From NCBI RefSeq assembly GCF_003259365.1, contig NZ_QLLY01000015.1, positions 176,090 to 240,089 of the forward strand: DNA of 64,000 nucleotides, in the 5' to 3' direction. Source of the DNA: Streptomyces sp. PsTaAH-137. GTDB lineage: Bacteria; Actinomycetota; Actinomycetes; Streptomycetales; Streptomycetaceae. The notes beneath the pieces were generated by a model. The model searched no databases. It had not been told where the DNA came from and worked only from the letters and a program-made list of their open reading frames with translations. Numbering within the stretch: position 1 is the stretch's first letter; each line of letters starts with the position of its first letter. Below, in pieces: positions 58,743-64,000 of the stretch. The position numbers and the translations under genes were made by a program.

Positions 58743-60587
58743 TCAGACGGAACGGCGGCTCGCTCGGGTCCCGTACAACTCGTCGATCTCCCGCGCGTAC
58801 CGCTGGATCACCGCCGACCTCCGGATCTTCAGCGACGGGGTCATCAGGCCCTCGCGCGAGCCGAACTCGTGCGGCAGGATCCGGAACGTGCGGATGGACT
58901 CGGCCCGCGAGACACGGGAGTTGGCCCGGGACACCGCCCGCCGGACATGCCCGAGCAGTTCCTCGTCCGTCACCAGCGCGGCGGGCTCCTGCGGGTCGCG
59001 GCCCTTGAGCGCGAGCCAGCAGGCCACCGACTCCTCGTCGAGGGTGATCAGGGCGGCCACGTACGGGCGGTTGTCGCCGACGACCAGACAGCCCGAGATC
59101 AGCGGATGGGCCCGCAGCTCCTCCTCGAGCAGCAGCGGCGAGATGCTCTTGCCGCCACTGGTGATGATGATGTCCTTCTTGCGGCCGGTGATGACGAGAT
59201 AGCCGTCCGGATCGAGCCGGCCGAGGTCACCGGTGCTGAACCAGCCGTCGCGCAGCACCGCCTCCGTCGCCCGCGGATCGTTGTAGTAGCCCGCGAAGAC
59301 CACGTCGCCCCGGACCAGGATCTCGTCGTCCTCGGCGATGCGCACGGCGTTGCCGGGCAGCGGCCGCCCGACGGTCCCGTGCCGCACCGCGCCCACCGGC
59401 TGCGCGGTCACGGCCGCGGCGGTCTCGGTCAGCCCGTACCCGTCGTAGACGGTGATCCCGCAGCCCGCGAGGAAGAGACCGAGTTCGCGGGCGAGGGGCG
59501 AGCCGCCGGAGACGGCGTTGCGCACCCGCCCGCCGAGCACCGCCCGCACCCGGGCGTACACGAGCCGGTCGTAGAGCGCGTGCCGCAGTCTGAGCCGAGG
59601 CCCGGGACCGCTGCCCTGCCCCGCCTTCCCGAGCTGCTCGGCCGCCGCGTAGCGCACCGCCGACCTCACCGCCCGCTCGAAGACGGCGCTGCGCCCGTTC
59701 TGACGGGCTTTCAGGCGTGCGGCGCGGAAGAGGCGTTCGAAGATGTACGGCACGGCGTACAGGAACGTGGGACGGAACGCGGCGAGGGTCGGCAGCAGCG
59801 CCTGCGGCGAAGGGTCCGGCTGGAAGGCCACGTTGACCCCGAACCGCACCGAACTGACCACCACGACAAGGCCGTAGCAGTGCGCCAGCGGCAGGAACGC
59901 CACGAGCGACGCCTCCTCGCCGGGCGCGGCCAGCAGACAGCCCCAGCCCGTCGACAGGGTGTCGCACTCCGCGATCATGTTGGCGTGGGTGAGGACACAG
60001 CCCTTCGGGCGGCCCGTCGTCCCGGACGTGTAGCAGATCAGCGCCGTGTGCTCGGGCGTCACGGCGGCGCGGAGCCGGTGGACGTACGCCGGATCGACGG
60101 CGGCGCCCTCGGCCCGCAGCGTGTCGAGGGCGCCCTGGTCCATCTGCCACAGCCGGGTCAGCGGGTGGTGCGGGCCGTGCGCGGCGGCCACCGTCATGGC
60201 GTGGTTCTCGTTCTCGACGAAGCAGCCGATGGCGCCCGTGTCCCGGAGGATGTCGCGCACCTGCTCGGTGGAGGACGTCGGATAGACGGGCACGACCACG
60301 GCGCCGATCGACCACAACGCGTAGGCGGCGAGCGTCCATTCGTACCGGGTGCGCGACATGACGGCCACCCGGTCCCCGAAGCCGACGCCCTGCGCAAGGA
60401 GTCCTCCGGCGACCGCGAGGACCTCGCCGGCGAACCGGCGCGCGGTGACCGGCTCCCACCGCAGGCCGGGCGCGGTCAGCGAGAACTGGACGCGGTCCGG
60501 CGTCCGTCCCGCCGCATCGAACACCGAGTCCGCGAGACCGCCCGCCACGGGCGGCTCCGTCAGCCGGGGCACGTCGAGTTCCTGCAT
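58743..60587 (-). CDS. Long-chain fatty-acid-CoA ligase (AMP-forming)
   Basis: About 614 residues. ALICYTSGTTGRPKGCVLTH, YDGYGLTETAAAVTAQ, WFSTGDLGRLDPDGYLVITGR and the terminal SLKIRRSAVIQRYA show a complete FadD15-like ligase. It activates fatty acids as CoA esters at the membrane. It lies upstream of the ABC exporter on the same strand. The region 60588-60812 is a divergent promoter spacer with the response regulator gene. Confidence 0.92.
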   Translation of the reverse strand: MQELDVPRLTEPPVAGGLADSVFDAAGRTPDRVQFSLTAPGLRWEPVTARRFAGEVLAVAGGLLAQGVGFGDRVAVMSRTRYEWTLAAYALWSIGAVVVPVYPTSSTEQVRDILRDTGAIGCFVENENHAMTVAAAHGPHHPLTRLWQMDQGALDTLRAEGAAVDPAYVHRLRAAVTPEHTALICYTSGTTGRPKGCVLTHANMIAECDTLSTGWGCLLAAPGEEASLVAFLPLAHCYGLVVVVSSVRFGVNVAFQPDPSPQALLPTLAAFRPTFLYAVPYIFERLFRAARLKARQNGRSAVFERAVRSAVRYAAAEQLGKAGQGSGPGPRLRLRHALYDRLVYARVRAVLGGRVRNAVSGGSPLARELGLFLAGCGITVYDGYGLTETAAAVTAQPVGAVRHGTVGRPLPGNAVRIAEDDEILVRGDVVFAGYYNDPRATEAVLRDGWFSTGDLGRLDPDGYLVITGRKKDIIITSGGKSISPLLLEEELRAHPLISGCLVVGDNRPYVAALITLDEESVACWLALKGRDPQEPAALVTDEELLGHVRRAVSRANSRVSRAESIRTFRILPHEFGSREGLMTPSLKIRRSAVIQRYAREIDELYGTRASRRSV

Positions 60588-60812
60588 GTTCCTGCTCTCC
60601 GCGGACGAGGGACGGGCGGGTCACGGGTGGGGGCCGCAGCCCGGCAACGTACCCCGCCCGGGCGATCTTTGAGCAGCCCCGCGAGGTGACGATCAGGACA
60701 CGGTACGCCCCGGACCACGGGTTCCATCTGCGCGGACCGGTCGCCCCGGGCGGACCGGGCACCGTAATCTCGAACCTCCAAGGAGCGCTACCACGGAGGC
60801 AGTTGAGAACTC

Positions 60813-61253
60813 ATGAGCGACTCCGCGAAGGTCCTCCTGGTGGACGACCGTGAGACCAATCTGCGGGTGCTGGAGGCGGCGCTCGCCCCGCTCGGCGTCC
60901 CCGTCGTCTGCGCGGACAACGGCGACGACGCCCTGAAGATCGCGCTGCGCGGCGGCATCGGTGTGATCCTGCTCGACGTGCGGATGCCCGGCATCAGCGG
61001 CCTCGAAGTGGCCGACTATCTGCTCCGGCTCGACCAGACCCGGGACATCCCCATCGTGCTCGTGACGGGGATCGGCACCAGCGCCCTCGCCCAGACCGCG
61101 ATCGATCTGGGCGTCGCCGACCTGCTGGTGAAGCCGGTCGACCCGTGGGTGCTGCGGGTCAAGGTGAGCTATCTGCTGAACGCCGGGCACCGGGGCGCGG
61201 ACGGCCGTGCCGCCGACGCCCCGGACGCTCGGGTACCTCGGCGCACACCCTAG
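60813..61253 (+). CDS. Single-domain response regulator
   Basis: About 146 residues, a receiver domain only. VLLVDDRETNLRVLEAAL supplies the acidic pocket, ILLDVRMPGISG the phospho-acceptor Asp, VLVTGIGTS the Thr-equivalent and VKPVDP the Lys. There is no output domain; the tail is disordered. It must act on a partner protein, and no histidine kinase is adjacent. Its stop overlaps the convergent carboxypeptidase stop by four bases. Confidence 0.9.
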   Translation: MSDSAKVLLVDDRETNLRVLEAALAPLGVPVVCADNGDDALKIALRGGIGVILLDVRMPGISGLEVADYLLRLDQTRDIPIVLVTGIGTSALAQTAIDLGVADLLVKPVDPWVLRVKVSYLLNAGHRGADGRAADAPDARVPRRTP

Positions 61254-62344
61254 GACCGAATGCGGCGGGCCCGCAGGCGGCGGCGGACGATCAGCGGCAC
61301 GCAGGTCAGGACGAGCAGGGCGGCGGCCGCGCCGAGATGGCGGGTCAGGCCGGGAGCCTCCGCGGCCTCCTCCTGGTGCGTCGGCGCGGTCGCGGGGGCG
61401 GCCGCGGCCCGCAGCGGACCGGCCTGCTGCTTCGGCGGTTGCGGCGCCGGGGTGGCGAACCCCCAGTCGAGCAGCGTGCGGCTCTCCTCGTACACCTCGT
61501 TGAAGTCGCCGTCCTGAGGGTTCATCACGGTCACCAGGATCGTGCGGCCCTTGTGGGTCGCGGCCGAGACCAGCGTGGTGCCTGCCTGCGTGGTGTAGCC
61601 GTTCTTGACGCCGATGAGGCCGGGGTAGGGCTCCACGCCGTGCGAGCCGACGAGCAGCCGGTTGGTGTTCTGGATCTCGTACGCGTCCGGGCCCCCGGAC
61701 GCCGGGAAGCGCGCGAACTTCGTCCCCATGTACCGGCGGAAGTCCGGGTTCTTGAACCCTTCGCGGGCGATCAGGGCCAGATCGTGGGCGCTGGAGTACT
61801 GGCCCGGGGTGTCGAACCCGTCGGGGGAGCGGACCTGGGTGTCGCGGGCACCGATCCGGCGGGCGGTGGCCTGCATCTGGGCCAGCGTCCGCGACAGGCC
61901 GCCGTTCAGCCGGGCCAGGGTGTGCACGGCGTCGTTGCCGGAGCTGAGGAAGACACCGCGCCACAGGTCGGCGACCGTGTACCGGTGCCCCTCGGCGACC
62001 CCGACCTCGCTGCTGCCCTCGGCGACCTCCGCCAGGTCCGCCCACGACGCCCGGTGCACCGCGTCCTGCCGCAGATGCGGCAGGACCGTCACCGCGAACA
62101 GCGTCTTGAGCGTGCTGGCCGGCGGCAGCCTGCGGTGCGGCGCCCTGGCCGCCAGGACGGTCCCCGTACGGGCGTCCATGACCTCCCAGGACAGCGCCGA
62201 GAGGGAGGGCACGGCGGGCGGCCCGGCGGCGTTCCGCGCGGCGTGCGCGGGACCGGCGGCCGCCCCGGCGACGAGCGCCGCGCACACGCCCGACGTCACG
62301 AACGCCTTGCTGACCAGGGCACGAGGTCGGATGAAGATCACCAT
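61250..62344 (-). CDS. D-alanyl-D-alanine carboxypeptidase (PBP5-like)
   Basis: About 364 residues. An N-terminal signal peptide (AFVTSGVCAALVAGAAAGPAHA) precedes an SxxK motif, PPASTLKTLF, an SxN motif, LSSGNDAVHTLA, and a KNG in GVKNGYTTQAGTT in place of KTG. A proline-rich stalk and a C-terminal membrane helix with a basic tail (RRRLRARRIRS) follow. It trims the terminal D-Ala of peptidoglycan stems outside the cell. Confidence 0.92.
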   Translation of the reverse strand: MVIFIRPRALVSKAFVTSGVCAALVAGAAAGPAHAARNAAGPPAVPSLSALSWEVMDARTGTVLAARAPHRRLPPASTLKTLFAVTVLPHLRQDAVHRASWADLAEVAEGSSEVGVAEGHRYTVADLWRGVFLSSGNDAVHTLARLNGGLSRTLAQMQATARRIGARDTQVRSPDGFDTPGQYSSAHDLALIAREGFKNPDFRRYMGTKFARFPASGGPDAYEIQNTNRLLVGSHGVEPYPGLIGVKNGYTTQAGTTLVSAATHKGRTILVTVMNPQDGDFNEVYEESRTLLDWGFATPAPQPPKQQAGPLRAAAAPATAPTHQEEAAEAPGLTRHLGAAAALLVLTCVPLIVRRRLRARRIRS

Positions 62345-62473
62345 GCGGGCACCGTAGGTGCGTGACCGGCCGCTCGCGATCCGTTACCGCCATCCGGCCG
62401 CCGCCCACTTCGACGATCGGTACGCCCGGGACGTACGTACGCTGGAATGACCCGACGGTGGAGGTGTTCCGCC

Positions 62474-62932
62474 ATGACGGACCGGACACGACTGCTGAAC
62501 CGACTGCCCCGCGCCTATCGCGAACGGCTGATGCCTCTCGCCCGAGAGGTGTCCTTCCCCCAGGACTCCCGGATCTTCGAGGAAGGGGACCGCGCAGACT
62601 GTTTCTGGATCGTCAGGACCGGAACAGTCACGCTCGACGTGCGCGTCTCCGACCGGGCCAGGCTGCCCGTCGACCCGCTCGGGCCGGGTGATCTCCTCGG
62701 CTGGTCCTGGCTCTTCCCGCCCTACGAATGGGACTTCGGCGCCGAAGCGGACAGCCCGGTGCGCGCCTATGAATTCGACGGTTCCACCGTGCGCGCCCTG
62801 TGCGACATCGAACCGGCGCTGGGTGTGGCCCTGCTGCACGGCGTCGCCGAGGTGATGGCGCACCGCCTGGAGGCGGCCCGGGTCAAGCTCGTCGAGGCGC
62901 ACCAGGCGCACCACATCAGGGGGTACGTGTAA
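62474..62932 (+). CDS. Cyclic nucleotide-binding domain protein
   Basis: About 152 residues: a single cNMP-binding beta barrel (ILEEGD-type RIFEEGDRADCFWIVRTGTV, then DPLGPGDLLGWSWLFPP) and a short C-terminal helix. There is no DNA-binding domain, unlike Crp. ATG at 62474 has GGAGGTG eight bases upstream. Whether it binds a nucleotide is uncertain, since the usual Arg of the phosphate cassette is not evident. Possibly a sensor acting on another protein. Confidence 0.82.
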   Translation: MTDRTRLLNRLPRAYRERLMPLAREVSFPQDSRIFEEGDRADCFWIVRTGTVTLDVRVSDRARLPVDPLGPGDLLGWSWLFPPYEWDFGAEADSPVRAYEFDGSTVRALCDIEPALGVALLHGVAEVMAHRLEAARVKLVEAHQAHHIRGYV

Positions 62933-63142
62933 GGGCGGGCGGCGCACGACGCCGCAGGATCTGCGCGGAGAAGTTTCTCGGGCGGGTGGCCACCGGGCGG
63001 ACGCCGGGGGTCACCCGCACGTGCACCGTTGCTCACCCGACTCGACGCCCCGGCGGGCGGCGGGCACGGTCGCGCGGTTTGCTCGGTCGCGGACCAGATC
63101 CGCACCTGTGGCCGACCGCCGGCCGCGCCCGAGAGGAACCGC

Positions 63143-63766
63143 ATGCGCCGTACCGTGCCCCTGTCGACCGCCACTGCAGCCCTGCTCCTGCTCGGGGCGC
63201 CCGTGTGCGCCGCGGCTCCGTCCGACGGGGACGACGGATGGGGCGACACTCCCTCCTGGACCGCCCCGCCCTCGGCCCCCGCTTCGGAGGAGAACCCGGA
63301 GGAGATCCCGGAGGAGGTGCCGGAGGAGGTCCCGGAGGCCGGGACGGCGACGGGTCTCGTGCTCGATCCGGCCGACGCGCGCCCCGGCGCGAGCGTGCTG
63401 GCCAGTACCACCGCGTGCGGCGACGACTCCACGGCGACCGGCGACGCGGACAGCCTCGGAGCGGGGGAGTTCACGCTGCGTCAGGCCGAGTACGAGAAGG
63501 GCGTCAGCGGCAGCTTCGAGGTGCCGTCCGGCGCCCGCCCGGGCACCTATCCGGTCTCCGTGACCTGCGAGAGCGGCACGGTGGCCCGGCAGACCCTCAA
63601 GGTGGCGGGGGAAGGCGGCACACAGCTGCACGGAGTGCACGCCGGTGACGGCGGCTCGCTCGGACAGTGGAGCACGGTGCAGATCGCGCTGGGCGGCGCG
63701 CTGATCGCCGGTTCGGTGGGCGCGGCGGGCTACTACGCCGTACGGCGCCGCGCCCAGGAGCTGTGA
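63143..63766 (+). CDS. Secreted, membrane-anchored protein of unknown function
   Basis: About 207 residues. Signal peptide (MRRTVPLSTATAALLLLGAPVCAAAP), then a low-complexity stretch of PEE repeats (EEIPEEVPEEVPEA), an immunoglobulin-like beta region with two cysteines (TTACGDDS and VTCESG), and a C-terminal membrane helix with a basic anchor, YYAVRRRAQEL. GAGAGGAACC precedes the ATG. Such proteins are common at the Streptomyces cell surface; no function can be given. Confidence 0.82.
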   Translation: MRRTVPLSTATAALLLLGAPVCAAAPSDGDDGWGDTPSWTAPPSAPASEENPEEIPEEVPEEVPEAGTATGLVLDPADARPGASVLASTTACGDDSTATGDADSLGAGEFTLRQAEYEKGVSGSFEVPSGARPGTYPVSVTCESGTVARQTLKVAGEGGTQLHGVHAGDGGSLGQWSTVQIALGGALIAGSVGAAGYYAVRRRAQEL

Positions 63767-63811
63767 GCACCCGGGCGCGACGCCGTACGGATCCGTCGTA
63801 CGAGGTTCGGT

Positions 63812-64000
63812 TCAGCCCTTGCGGGTTGTGACCTCTTCGGTGAGCTGGGGCACGACGTCGAACAGGTCGCCGACGATGCCGTAGTCGACCAGGTCGAAGA
63901 TCGGGGCCTCGGCGTCCTTGTTGACCGCGACGATCGTCTTCGAGGTCTGCATACCGGCCCGGTGCTGGATCGCGCCCGAGATGCCGTTGGCGATGTACAG
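63812..64000 (-). CDS. etfA: Electron transfer flavoprotein alpha subunit, C-terminal part
   Basis: The last 62 codons of a gene that runs off the right edge. The translation contains LYIANGISGAIQHRAGMQ, TIVAVNKDAEAPIFDLVDYG and VVGDLFDVVPQLTEEV, the FAD-binding end of EtfA/FixB. It accepts electrons from acyl-CoA dehydrogenases together with EtfB, whose gene should lie upstream, beyond the window. It is convergent with the anchored protein. Confidence 0.93.
   Translation of the reverse strand: MYIANGISGAIQHRAGMQTSKTIVAVNKDAEAPIFDLVDYGIVGDLFDVVPQLTEEVTTRKG

Noticed and set aside
56250..60689. A 1479-codon plus-strand open frame opposite the ABC transporter and acyl-CoA ligase.
   Set aside because: Arg/Gly/Pro-rich composition without domains; the minus strand has Walker and ANL motifs in order.
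63290..63345. Short repeated gaggagrtsccggag units resembling a tandem DNA repeat.
   Set aside because: They encode the PEE-rich stalk of the anchored secreted protein and are explained by protein-level low complexity.
1..64000. Search by eye for tRNA, rRNA, CRISPR arrays, insertion sequences and attachment sites.
   Set aside because: No regularly spaced repeats, transposase motifs or tRNA-like cloverleafs were found; absence by eye is not proof.

Overview
The window is chromosomal DNA from a high-GC actinomycete, almost certainly a Streptomyces. Codons end overwhelmingly in G or C, GTG and TTG starts are common, genes overlap in ATGA/TGATG junctions, and a mycothione reductase-type enzyme and an A-factor (AfsA/ScbR) type signalling pair are present. 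No rRNA, tRNA, CRISPR array or insertion sequence was seen.

Positions ~0.2-39.7 kb look like one large accessory biosynthetic region built from several blocks. (1) Left regulatory and export end: TetR regulator, XRE/MmyB-like regulator, DHA2-type MFS exporter, MBL-fold hydrolase. (2) 5.0-11.2 kb: an operon of HAD phosphatase, acyl-adenylating enzyme, SDR, ACP, AvrD-family protein, second ACP, Sfp-type PPTase and thioesterase. This resembles a route to a syringolide- or butyrolactone-like molecule. (3) 11.3-14.2 kb: Gfo/Idh/MocA oxidoreductase, flavin reductase and a divergent LysR regulator. (4) 14.2-20.5 kb: a stand-alone adenylation protein, divergent C-T-TE NRPS, CGNR regulator and MFS exporter. 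(5) 20.7-37.8 kb: a tightly packed plus-strand operon. It encodes a free carrier protein, a C-A-T NRPS, thioesterase, SDR, ProA homologue, ACP, TrpB2-like PLP enzyme, a BtrH-like acyltransferase fused to an ACP, an ANL ligase, a BtrK-like PLP decarboxylase, an ACP, two acyl-CoA dehydrogenase-fold flavoproteins, a second PPTase, a second BtrH-like protein and a SerA-like dehydrogenase. (6) 37.8-39.7 kb: a divergent AfsA-like synthase and ScbR-like receptor.

The central operon reads as an ACP-tethered amino-acid editing line. An amino acid would be loaded on a carrier by an ANL ligase, decarboxylated by a BtrK-like enzyme, oxidised by flavoproteins and passed on by BtrH-like cysteine acyltransferases. 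Its product would be joined by a fragmented NRPS. The parts resemble butirosin side-chain chemistry but the combination is not one I recognise. Four ARE-like operator boxes, two at each end, suggest that a butyrolactone-type signal controls the whole region.

From ~39.7 kb to the right edge the content is ordinary Streptomyces chromosome: mycothione reductase, PPOX flavoprotein, TetR and MerR regulators, an iron-box-controlled EntS-like exporter, cytochrome oxidase subunit I, PLP dehydratase, DinB protein, SulP transporter, OYE reductase, SDR, STAS protein, ABC exporter, long-chain acyl-CoA ligase, response regulator, D-Ala-D-Ala carboxypeptidase, cNMP-binding protein, an anchored secreted protein and the C-terminal end of EtfA.
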